A stretch of DNA of 64,000 bases from CBDDBX01 sp965225955 (GTDB lineage: Bacteria; Acidobacteriota; Aminicenantia; UBA2199). Every line of letters begins with the position of its first letter. Position 1 is the stretch's first letter. The notes beneath the pieces were generated by a model. The model saw nothing but the letters and a program-made list of their open reading frames with translations, ran no database searches and was not told the origin of the DNA. The DNA lies in contig CBDDBX010000015.1 of NCBI GenBank assembly GCA_965225955.1, forward strand, positions 66,247 through 130,246, written 5' to 3'. Shown in pieces: positions 1 through 7,014 of the stretch. Both the position numbers and the translations under genes were made by a program.

Positions 1-2496
1 CTCCCATCTGTTCTTAAGGGAGAGTATAAAGTTAAGGTTAAATACCTTGGACTTGGAGAGAGTGAAGCTCTGGTAGTTGTCAATGGAGACAGACTGGTGG
101 AGAAAAATATTGTACTTGAGGTTAAAATTCATGAAGAGCTGACAGTTGTTGGTGAACCAATGAGAGAAGGTCAGGCTAAGGCTCTTAACCAGCAGAAGAA
201 CTCTTCAAGAATATCAAATATTGTTGCTTCAGATCTTATTGGTAGTTTTCCTGATCCTAACAGTGCTGAGGCTACTCAGAGACTTCCGGGAATATCTGTA
301 CAGAGAGATCAGGGAGAGGGCAGATATGTTCTTATCAGAGGTACAGAAGCAAGGCTCAATTCCATGATGCTCAATGGAGAGCGTCTTCCTTCACCTGAAG
401 GGGATATCAGAAATGTCGCTCTGGATGTTATTCCTGCTGAGCTTCTGGATTCAATTGAGGTATCCAAGACTCTGACTTCAGATATGGATGCGGACGCAAT
501 CGGAGGGACTGTTAATCTGAAAACCAGAAAGGCTCTTTCCCGTCCTCTGCTGAATCTTAATCTTGGAATGGGATATAACGATAGTTCAGAGAAAACTCTT
601 CAGAATGGAAGTCTTATGTACAGCAGAAGATTTGCGGATGATAAGATTGGTCTGGTTATTGGAGGTAGTTACTACAATACAGACAGGAGAACTGAAAATT
701 TTGAAGCTGAGTATGATGACCGGGAGCTTGATGATCTTCAGTTAAGAGATTACACAATTAACAGAAAAAGAGTTGGTTTTTCTGTTAATACTGACTTTGT
801 GCTTTCTCCTTCCACTGACCTTGTGCTGCATGGGGTTTATAACAAATTTGATGATCAGGAATATCGCAGGCGTACCCGCTACAGATTAGGTAAAGAGAGT
901 ATGGAGAAGGAAGTTAAGGATCGTTTTGAATCCCAGAGAATATACTCTGTAAAAGGTAAACTGAAGCACATGTTTGGAAATGGTATGCAGATGAAAGTGT
1001 CTCTGTCATACTCCTATGCCAATGAAGATGAGCCTGATCGTAAAGATCTGACATTTAAACATAAGAAGGTGGAGTTCAATCCAAATGTAAGCCCCGGTAA
1101 TATTGATTCAAATAATATTCAGGCAAATCCTCAGAATGAAGATATCAACAATTACAAAATGGATGATCTTGTAGTTGAGAACAATTATACGTCTGAGAAA
1201 GACTGGGTAGGTAAGGTGGATTTTGATATTCCCGTGAAACCCGGTAAAAGCTTCTCAGGAATGATCAAAACCGGATTTAAGTATAAAAACAAGAAGAAGA
1301 TGAGAGACAATGAAGCTACAGTTTATGAAGCTGATGATGATATTATGATGTCAGCTTTTCTTGATAACTGGAGTGCCGGGAATTTCATCGATGGCCGTTA
1401 TAATCCAGGTCGTTTTTTTGGTAAAGATACAGCAGACCAGATACTGAAAGGTAACTACAGTCTGGAAAGTGCAAAAGATATGGAAAGTGATCTGGCAGAC
1501 TACAGAGCTGAAGAGAATACTTTTGCGGGTTATCTGATGACTAAACTCTTTATTGGGGAGAATCTCACAATCATTCCGGGAGTGAGATATGAGAATACAG
1601 ATATTGAATATACTGGATATGAGATGGCATTTGATGATGAGGGGGATTTTGCAGCGACAAAAGAGCTGAAAGGAAATAACCGTTATGGAATGTTCCTCCC
1701 TGCGGTTAATGTGGTTTATAATCTGGACTCTTCAGCAAATGTGAGATTTGCTGTTACCAGAAGTATGGCAAGGCCCAACTATTACGACCTGACTCCCTAC
1801 AGACTTATTCTAGAGGAGGATCTTGAGATTAAGAAAGGTAATGCAGATCTTAAACCAACTAAATCATGGAATATGGATCTTATGGTTGAGAAGTATTTTG
1901 CCGGAACAGGTAATGTTTCTGCAGGAGTCTTTTACAAGAGATTAAGTGACTATATATATGATTACAGATTCTATGAGAACCGCGCAGATGGAAACAGATA
2001 TAAGGTTAAGCAACCAAGAAACGGGGATGCTGCAAAACTCTGGGGATTTGAAGGGGCGGTTCAGGCTAATCTCAGTTTTCTGCCAAAACCTTTCGACGGA
2101 TTAGGGCTTTTCTTCAATTATACCTATTGCGATTCTGAAGCCGTGTTTCCTGAAAGAGAAGGTAGCCTTGCTTCTTTACCGGGACAGGCAAAGCACATGG
2201 CTAATGCAGCAATATCATATGAAAAAGGGGCTTTCTCAGCAAAAATTTCACTAAATTATCACGGGAAATATATAGATGAGGTTGGTAGTAACAGTGATGA
2301 GGACAAATATTATAAAGAGCATTTTCAGCTGGATCTTTCAGCTTCAGTGAAGGTGGCAAAGAATGTAAGAGTGTATGCTCAGCTGGTTAATATTACAGAT
2401 GAACCGCTGGTCTACTACATAGGAAATAAGAACTACCCTGTTCAGAGCGAGTGGTACTCATTCTGGGGAACACTGGGTATAAAGATTACTATCTGA
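1..2496 (+). CDS. TonB-dependent outer-membrane receptor (5' end cut by window)
   Basis: Outer-membrane receptor for energised uptake of a scarce ligand. The reading frame is open from base 1, so the first in-frame GTG at 97 is not the true start; about 831 codons are visible. The first ~45 residues look like the end of a carboxypeptidase-regulatory-like beta-sandwich. The plug follows (YVLIRGTEARLNSMMLNGERL, then DADAIGGTVNLKTRK), then a long aromatic-rich barrel ending in FWGTLGIKITI. This is the plug style of the large receptors paired with polymer- or phosphate-ester-cleaving enzymes. The next gene, 25 bp downstream, is a phytase lipoprotein, which suggests a phytate-related substrate; that link is inference from context. 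The signal peptide and TonB box lie outside the window. Confidence 0.9.
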   Translation, partial: LPSVLKGEYKVKVKYLGLGESEALVVVNGDRLVEKNIVLEVKIHEELTVVGEPMREGQAKALNQQKNSSRISNIVASDLIGSFPDPNSAEATQRLPGISVQRDQGEGRYVLIRGTEARLNSMMLNGERLPSPEGDIRNVALDVIPAELLDSIEVSKTLTSDMDADAIGGTVNLKTRKALSRPLLNLNLGMGYNDSSEKTLQNGSLMYSRRFADDKIGLVIGGSYYNTDRRTENFEAEYDDRELDDLQLRDYTINRKRVGFSVNTDFVLSPSTDLVLHGVYNKFDDQEYRRRTRYRLGKESMEKEVKDRFESQRIYSVKGKLKHMFGNGMQMKVSLSYSYANEDEPDRKDLTFKHKKVEFNPNVSPGNIDSNNIQANPQNEDINNYKMDDLVVENNYTSEKDWVGKVDFDIPVKPGKSFSGMIKTGFKYKNKKKMRDNEATVYEADDDIMMSAFLDNWSAGNFIDGRYNPGRFFGKDTADQILKGNYSLESAKDMESDLADYRAEENTFAGYLMTKLFIGENLTIIPGVRYENTDIEYTGYEMAFDDEGDFAATKELKGNNRYGMFLPAVNVVYNLDSSANVRFAVTRSMARPNYYDLTPYRLILEEDLEIKKGNADLKPTKSWNMDLMVEKYFAGTGNVSAGVFYKRLSDYIYDYRFYENRADGNRYKVKQPRNGDAAKLWGFEGAVQANLSFLPKPFDGLGLFFNYTYCDSEAVFPEREGSLASLPGQAKHMANAAISYEKGAFSAKISLNYHGKYIDEVGSNSDEDKYYKEHFQLDLSASVKVAKNVRVYAQLVNITDEPLVYYIGNKNYPVQSEWYSFWGTLGIKITI

Positions 2497-2521
2497 TAAA
2501 CAACTTAAAATGGAGTATAAA

Positions 2522-3613
2522 ATGAACAGGATGTTTAAATTATTTAGTTTTGCCCTTACTACAGCACTGTTGCTGACTGGCTGTGGAGGTAGTAATAAGA
2601 CTGAACAGAAAAAAGTTACATTAGCAGAAAATAATCGCATAAAACCGGTTGTTACGACAGAACAGGTTATGCATGACAGTGATGACCCTGCCATATGGAT
2701 CAACAGAGATAAACCTTCGGAAAGTCTTGTACTTGGAACAGATAAGAATATGAATGGTAATGTCTTCGTATTTGATTTGAAAGGGAAAATTGTGAAAAAA
2801 ATTGAAGGGATTCAGAGACCCAATAATATTGATGTTGAGTACGATTTCTTTTATAAAGGGGGGAAGATAGATATTGCTGTTGTTACTGAAAGGCATACCA
2901 GTTGCCTCAGAATCTACAGATTACCTGATATGGTGCCTCTGGATGGTGGTGGGGTTCCGGTTTTTGAAAATGAAGAGATTAAAAGCCCAATGGGAATCGC
3001 TCTTTACAGAAGAGGAAGAGATGGGGAAGTCTTTGCTATTGTGAGTAGAAAAGATGGTCCGGCAGATGGTTATCTCTTTCAGTATCTTCTGAAAGAAGAA
3101 AACGGAATTATAAGGGGGGCCAAAGTAAGGGCATTTGGAGCTCATTGCGGAACCAATGAAATTGAAGCTATTGTTGTAGATGATGAAGCTGGTTATGTCT
3201 ACTATTCAGATGAAAGTTACGGAGTCAGAAAGTATTATGCAGACCCTGAAGCAGCAGATGCATCAGTGGAGCTGGCTTCTTTTGCTACGGAAGGTTTTAA
3301 AGAGGACAGGGAAGGACTCTCTATTTATGACCTTGGTGGTGGTAAAGGCTATATTCTTGTATCTGATCAGGCAGCCAATAAATTCCATATTTACAGCAGA
3401 GAAGGAAGTGATACTGATCCTCATAAGCACAAACTTCTGAAAATTGTAGATGTTTCAACGAATAATAGTGATGGATCTGAAACAGTAAGTGTTCCTTTGG
3501 GTGATAAATTTCCCCATGGTGCCTTTATTGCTATGTCAGATGATAAAACTTTCCAGTACTACCGCTGGGAAGATATTGCAGGTAAAGATCTGAAGTGTTT
3601 TCAAAGTAAATAA
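2522..3613 (+). CDS. Beta-propeller phytase (3-phytase) lipoprotein
   Basis: Predicted to remove phosphate from phytate at the cell surface or in the periplasm. The N-terminus is a lipoprotein signal with lipobox LLLTGC. The propeller signature HDSDDPAIW is present, followed by VLGTDK, NNIDVEY, GTNEIEAIVVDDE, EDREGLSIYD and LVSDQAANKF, spread as expected for the blades of the phytase (PF02333) family. An ATG at 2510 is in frame, but GGAG at 2512-2515 sits 6 nt before the ATG at 2522, so 2522 is the better start. The length of 363 aa is normal for the family. It follows the TonB receptor, probably in one transcript, and a hairpin ends it. The second signature (NNIDVEY) has Glu where family members usually have Arg. 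Confidence 0.9.
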   Translation: MNRMFKLFSFALTTALLLTGCGGSNKTEQKKVTLAENNRIKPVVTTEQVMHDSDDPAIWINRDKPSESLVLGTDKNMNGNVFVFDLKGKIVKKIEGIQRPNNIDVEYDFFYKGGKIDIAVVTERHTSCLRIYRLPDMVPLDGGGVPVFENEEIKSPMGIALYRRGRDGEVFAIVSRKDGPADGYLFQYLLKEENGIIRGAKVRAFGAHCGTNEIEAIVVDDEAGYVYYSDESYGVRKYYADPEAADASVELASFATEGFKEDREGLSIYDLGGGKGYILVSDQAANKFHIYSREGSDTDPHKHKLLKIVDVSTNNSDGSETVSVPLGDKFPHGAFIAMSDDKTFQYYRWEDIAGKDLKCFQSK

Positions 3614-3646
3614 TTAAGTTTATATAAATCTTAAATTGAAACTCCG

Positions 3647-3677
3647 GGAAACAGCTGCATTAAATGTAGCTGTTTCC
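3647..3677. terminator. Bidirectional hairpin between convergent genes
   Basis: A 14-bp stem with one mismatch (GGAAACAGCTGCAT / ATGTAGCTGTTTCC) and a TAA loop lies between the phytase and the convergent small gene. A short T-rich stretch follows on the plus strand. Confidence 0.7.
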
Positions 3678-3684
3678 TTAACTC

Positions 3685-3906
3685 TTAAGAGTGTTTTTTT
3701 ATAATCTCTTCGGCCTCAGCAATCTGATTGGGAAACAGATCACGGGGAACGTCACATCTCCCTGTTGAGATTGCTATTTTGTATCTTGCACATTTAATAA
3801 AATCGGACATACAGTAGTCTCTTTTAAATATTTTTGTACCAGCAGGCATATCCCTCATAAGATCATTGAAAAATATACAACCATTCAGAAATTCACATCT
3901 GGACAT
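3685..3906 (-). CDS. Small cysteine-rich protein of unknown function
   Basis: A 73-residue soluble protein with a signal GAGGAAAT just before its ATG. Its cysteines are arranged as C-x5-C near the N-terminus (CEFLNGC), then YC-x5-C (YCMSDFIKC) followed by ARYKIA, with one more Cys later. From memory, small proteins with this C..C / YC..CARY layout recur in sensory bacteria, but I cannot name a function. The four-cysteine spacing would suit a Zn or Fe-S site. A plausible promoter upstream on the minus strand is TTGCAA - 17 nt - TATTTT. It stands alone, convergent with the phytase. Confidence 0.65.
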   Translation of the reverse strand: MSRCEFLNGCIFFNDLMRDMPAGTKIFKRDYCMSDFIKCARYKIAISTGRCDVPRDLFPNQIAEAEEIIKKHS

Positions 3907-4074
3907 TATTTCCTCTGTTTAAGATATCAATAATACAAAATAGAGGAAATTAGATTTTTTTGCAATACGATATAAATATGTAAAGTACAGGTGTTGTCGG
4001 CAATTTTCAGAATATTGTAAACTTTTTTTATTAAAGTGCTGTCTATATATCATTAGTTCTAATAAGGAGGAGTT

Positions 4075-5163
4075 ATGTTTTACCGGAAGATTTTCTTTTT
4101 AGTAGTAGTAGTTACTTTTCTTGGGATATTTACTGGTTGTGATGATAAAACCAAAGCTCTTAATAAAAACTCTGTCTCTTTTGCTCAGAATGCATGGGTA
4201 AAAATCGATGATACTGATAAGGCAGGTTTTAGTTCTGAGTCCTTAAAGAAACTGAAAGAGTACTGTAAAACTCTTAACACAACAGGTCTCATGGTTATTT
4301 ACAGGGGCAAGGTTCTTTTTGAATATGGAGATATAAAAAAAGTAAGTTATATTGCGTCAGTAAGAAAGAGTGTACTGGCAATGATTTATGGGATATATGT
4401 CAATAATGGAACAATAGACCTGAGTAAAAATCTTGAACAGCTGGGGATGGATGACATTGGGGGCTTGTTACCTGTTGAGAAAAAGGCTACGGTTGAACAC
4501 CTCATATCTGCAAGATCAGGGGTATACCATCTTGCCTCCAATCCTGGGGATAATCTGGCAGATGCTCCTGAAAGAGGTTCAAAGGAGCCGGGTACATACT
4601 ATCTTTACAGTAACTGGGATTTTAATGCTGCAGGTGGAGCTTTTGAAAAGATTACAGGGAAAGATATATTTGATGTTGTAAATGAGGAGCTGGTAAAACC
4701 TCTTGAAATGGAGGATTTTACCCGGTCTATGCATGAGAAGGGAGGGGATCTCTCAAGGTCAGTCTATCCATCATATCATATGTATTTTTCTACAAGGGAC
4801 ATGGCAAGAATAGGTAGGCTTATGCTGAATAAAGGGCGTTATAATGGCAAGCAGATTATTCCTGCAGAGTGGGTGAAAAAAAGTACCAGTCTTATAACTC
4901 ATTCAAAAGATATGAATCCGGGATTCTATAAGAACGGTGAATTTGGATATGGATATATGTGGTGGGTATGGGATCCTGCGAACTGCAGAAGAGAGTTACA
5001 CGGTGCTTACTGTGCAAGAGGGGCATTCGGGCAATATATAACTGTAATTCCTTCAATGAATATCGTAATTGCACATAAGACGGCTGTTCCGCCCAGAAAA
5101 CATGTAGGGTGGTCAGATTATCGTACTGTTGTTGATATGATTATAGATTCGAAGGTTAAGTAG
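4075..5163 (+). CDS. Beta-lactamase-fold serine hydrolase lipoprotein
   Basis: A class C beta-lactamase/D-peptidase family protein (PF00144) anchored as a lipoprotein (lipobox GIFTGC). The catalytic SxxK is in SVRKSVLA near residue 100, with the Ser-x-x-Lys register SVRK. The YxN-type motif is in YLYSNWDFN near residue 180. The third motif region is GAFGQYITVIP near residue 320. A strong AAGGAGGAG site lies 4 nt before the ATG. The length of 362 aa is typical. Substrate cannot be predicted: members hydrolyse esters, amides or peptides. The last 74 bases of this gene, including TA of its TAG stop, are repeated exactly 173 bp downstream, so the 3' end of the gene was the site of a duplication. 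Confidence 0.88.
   Translation: MFYRKIFFLVVVVTFLGIFTGCDDKTKALNKNSVSFAQNAWVKIDDTDKAGFSSESLKKLKEYCKTLNTTGLMVIYRGKVLFEYGDIKKVSYIASVRKSVLAMIYGIYVNNGTIDLSKNLEQLGMDDIGGLLPVEKKATVEHLISARSGVYHLASNPGDNLADAPERGSKEPGTYYLYSNWDFNAAGGAFEKITGKDIFDVVNEELVKPLEMEDFTRSMHEKGGDLSRSVYPSYHMYFSTRDMARIGRLMLNKGRYNGKQIIPAEWVKKSTSLITHSKDMNPGFYKNGEFGYGYMWWVWDPANCRRELHGAYCARGAFGQYITVIPSMNIVIAHKTAVPPRKHVGWSDYRTVVDMIIDSKVK
5089..5162. repeat. 74-bp direct repeat, copy 1 (3' end of the serine hydrolase gene)
   Basis: This stretch from CCGCCCAGAAAACATG to AGGTTAAGTA is identical over 74 bases to 5262-5335. It encodes the last 24 or so codons and all but the last base of the stop codon. After the repeat, copy 1 reads G (stop TAG) and copy 2 reads A (would give TAA). 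Confidence 0.97.
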
Positions 5164-5261
5164 AGTACTGGCGGAACAGTTTACATAAAGTGACAAGCTG
5201 TTGCTTGCTCCCATCTGCGACAATACTCGTCCTTCACTTCGTTTCGTCCTTCGTTCGCAGA
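5163..5261. other. 99-bp insert between the two 74-bp repeats
   Basis: Unique DNA with no ORF. It contains a hairpin-forming pair TCTGCGA (around 5214-5221) and TCGCAGA (5255-5261), with a pyrimidine/TCG-rich loop containing CTTCACTTCGTTTCG-type runs. The composition differs from the neighbouring genes. It looks like a short inserted element; its nature is unknown. Confidence 0.6.
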
Positions 5262-5335
5262 CCGCCCAGAAAACATGTAGGGTGGTCAGATTATCGTACT
5301 GTTGTTGATATGATTATAGATTCGAAGGTTAAGTA
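5262..5335. repeat. 74-bp direct repeat, copy 2
   Basis: Exact copy of 5089-5162. It is not translated because copy 1 already supplies the end of the hydrolase gene. Presumably the original or reconstructed gene end, left behind by an insertion or tandem duplication event. Confidence 0.97.
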
Positions 5336-5366
5336 AGCAGGATTAAAAAAGATTTGTACAAGTTTA

Positions 5367-5401
5367 AGGCTTATTGGGCTCATCAATACCACCCCGTCAG
5401 C
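5367..5401. repeat. Half copy of the dispersed ACCACCCCG element
   Basis: Thirty-one of 35 bases match 9658-9692, ending in the shared core AATACCACCCCG-CAGC. This copy lacks the C-run block and the opposite arm found in the full element at 9679-10020. Confidence 0.8.
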
Positions 5402-5465
5402 AAAACTGATTAGTTAAAGTTCTGTGTTGACATTGGTTATTCCAGAACTGTTTTAACAATAAAAC

Positions 5466-5509
5466 GGGAGCATACTTCGTTATGGTAAAACCATAACTTC
5501 GATGCTCCC
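5466..5509. terminator. Strong hairpin, possible terminator
   Basis: GGGAGCAT and ATGCTCCC form the outer stem, and GTTATGG / CCATAAC form the inner stem around a TAAAA loop, separated by a small asymmetric internal loop (ACTTC versus TTCG). No long T-run follows. It could end transcription from either side or be part of a repeat element. Confidence 0.5.
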
Positions 5510-5587
5510 TTACACTCCATATTTTTTATAATAATTAGTTCCGGTTATAAGTGTACTAAGTTCCTAAGTTTACCTGACTGGAAGATC

Positions 5588-5618
5588 CCTTATCAATGAA
5601 TATGTGATAAAAAAATAA
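5588..5618. repeat. Direct repeat flanking hemerythrin, copy 1
   Basis: CCTTATCAATGAATATGTGA and the following A-rich tract match 6111-6142 except for two substitutions and one indel. It lies just past the 3' end of the hemerythrin gene. Confidence 0.85.
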
Positions 5619-5692
5619 GGCTCATAAACGGACTATCTTTTCAGGTTCTTTATTCCTGTATCTCTTAGAATATGGTACAGAAAGAGTGAGGG

Positions 5693-6088
5693 TTATTTGC
5701 TGAAATCTTTTTTGTACTTCTGATCCATTTCCAGAATATGACTTCTAAGCCAGTTAACAAGAAATCTGAGCATCTTAACTGAAATACCCTCTTTATTGTT
5801 CAGGTATTCCCGTAAAAAATTCTGCAGAGTTTCTTCAAATTTCTTGTGTTCACACTGCTGCTCTTTCAATAATTCAGGTGCATGATTTCTGATATAACGT
5901 TCTTCTGTATCGAAATGTTTTCTTGAATACTCTCTCAGACGTTTAAGATGCTCATGAAATTGCGTATCGATATTACTCTCTGTGAGATTCTGGATAACAT
6001 CATTGGTTATATCAAAAAGCTCTCTATGCTGTTTATCAAGCATAACAACATTTACTGAGTATTTCTCTGTCCATTTAATCTTTTTCAT
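5693..6088 (-). CDS. Bacteriohemerythrin
   Basis: A 131-residue single-domain hemerythrin that binds O2 at a di-iron site. The ligands are visible in order: His in DKQHREL (about 21), HFDTEERY (His and Glu), the later EHKKF, and HILEMDQKY at the C-terminus, so the site appears intact. No signal peptide is seen, so it is cytoplasmic. Family roles are O2 storage, delivery or sensing. The start codon has no good ribosome-binding site; a -10-like TAAAAT (6095-6100) lies 6 nt before the ATG with only a poor -35, so a leaderless transcript is possible but weakly supported. A second hemerythrin with the same N-terminal pattern (M-x-KIKWTE) lies at 12496-12945. Confidence 0.93.
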   Translation of the reverse strand: MKKIKWTEKYSVNVVMLDKQHRELFDITNDVIQNLTESNIDTQFHEHLKRLREYSRKHFDTEERYIRNHAPELLKEQQCEHKKFEETLQNFLREYLNNKEGISVKMLRFLVNWLRSHILEMDQKYKKDFSK

Positions 6089-6110
6089 ATTCTGATTTTA
6101 CCTTTTGATT

Positions 6111-6142
6111 CCTTATCAATAAATATGTGATGAAAAAAATAA
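6111..6142. repeat. Direct repeat flanking hemerythrin, copy 2
   Basis: CCTTATCAATAAATATGTGA and the following A-rich tract match 5588-5618. This copy lies in the upstream region of the hemerythrin gene and overlaps where a -35 box would fall. Confidence 0.85.
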
Positions 6143-6277
6143 AATTCATGAAAGATTTATTATTTTCCGATTCCTGTTCAATTTAAAAGCAACTAACTAA
6201 ACTGCATTGGTTGGTATGAATTGAAGGGCTGAAAGCAGGTGCAATATAATAAAGACCTGCTTATGTGGGCGTGCTAA

Positions 6278-6466
6278 TCAGTCGTGACTTATAGCTTCAA
6301 CCGGACAGTTGTCTTCCGCTTCAAGTGCTGAAGCCTGAAGGTCTTCGGGTACAGGAGTTAAAATTACCTGTGATTTGTCGTCATCTCCAATTTCAAAAAC
6401 TTCGGGGCAGGTCCCCATACATGCACCACAGCCAATACATAAATCTTTGTCTACGGTAAAAGTCAT
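6278..6466 (-). CDS. Single-cluster [4Fe-4S] ferredoxin
   Basis: A 62-residue low-potential electron carrier. The cluster motif is CIGCGACMGTCP (Cys 10, 13, 16 and 20) with the remote Cys in NCPVEAI near residue 54, the layout of monocluster bacterial ferredoxins. The acidic middle segment is typical. GGAGG lies a few bases before the ATG on the minus strand. It stands alone. A partner could be the Rnf complex at 58-63 kb, which uses reduced ferredoxin, but that is inference. Confidence 0.93.
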   Translation of the reverse strand: MTFTVDKDLCIGCGACMGTCPEVFEIGDDDKSQVILTPVPEDLQASALEAEDNCPVEAISHD

Positions 6467-6687
6467 TTGTTTCCTCCGTGTTATTTTGTTTTAAATCAGA
6501 TCCTATCGGGATATTAAGATGATGATGAAATTTTTTCTCTAAAAATCGTTAAAAATTTTTTTCTGTGAACTTTTTTTCAGAACCTCCGTCTTATGAATAT
6601 TGCGCAATCTTAAAAAATTGAAACATATGTTTTGTTTAGATTTATAAGTTTCTTTCAATTTTTTAGTATTGGATTTTAGGAGAGACA

Positions 6688-7014
6688 ATGAAACTACTTA
6701 CCCGTGCTGAAGAGCTTATATTGCTGGCAATATGGAAACTGGGAGAAGATGCCTATTGTGTGCCTGTTAGAAAACTTATTTCTGAAATTACAGAAGAGAA
6801 CTGGTCTCTTGGAACAATCTATATGCCTCTTGAAAGACTTGAAAAGAGAGGGTTTGTAAAATCTGCCCTTTCAGATTCTACTCCAAAAAGAGGAGGAAGG
6901 CATAAAAGAATTTACACTCTTCTTCCTGAAGGGGTAGAAGCTCTAAAAAAGGTGAGAGAAGTGGAGATGAAAATGTGGTCCGCTGTATCTGATATGGTAG
7001 AGGAGACCAGTTAA
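6688..7014 (+). CDS. PadR-family transcriptional regulator
   Basis: A 108-residue winged-helix protein. The start (LTRAEELILLAIWKLGEDAYCVPV), the recognition-helix region (LGTIYMPLERLEKRGFV) and the wing (GGRHKRIYTLLPEG) match the PadR family, here of the short kind without the C-terminal ligand domain. A TAGGAGAG site precedes the ATG. The stop codon overlaps the start of the permease gene (TAATG), so the two are translationally coupled. PadR genes beside FtsX-type permeases commonly regulate their own operon. Confidence 0.9.
   Translation: MKLLTRAEELILLAIWKLGEDAYCVPVRKLISEITEENWSLGTIYMPLERLEKRGFVKSALSDSTPKRGGRHKRIYTLLPEGVEALKKVREVEMKMWSAVSDMVEETS

Larger units (their letters stand above)
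5336..5692. other. Gene-free gap with repeat remnants
   Basis: No supported coding sequence is present. The gap holds a 35-base half element shared with 9658-9692, a strong hairpin at 5466-5509, and one of the two direct repeats that bracket the hemerythrin gene. Confidence 0.7.

Noticed and set aside
97..2496. GTG at 97 as the true start of the left-edge TonB receptor
   Set aside because: The frame stays open to base 1 and the upstream codons read as a beta-sandwich domain, so the gene is cut by the window.
5163..5261. Integron attC site in the insert
   Set aside because: The RYYYAAC/GTTRRRY end boxes are missing and no integrase is present.
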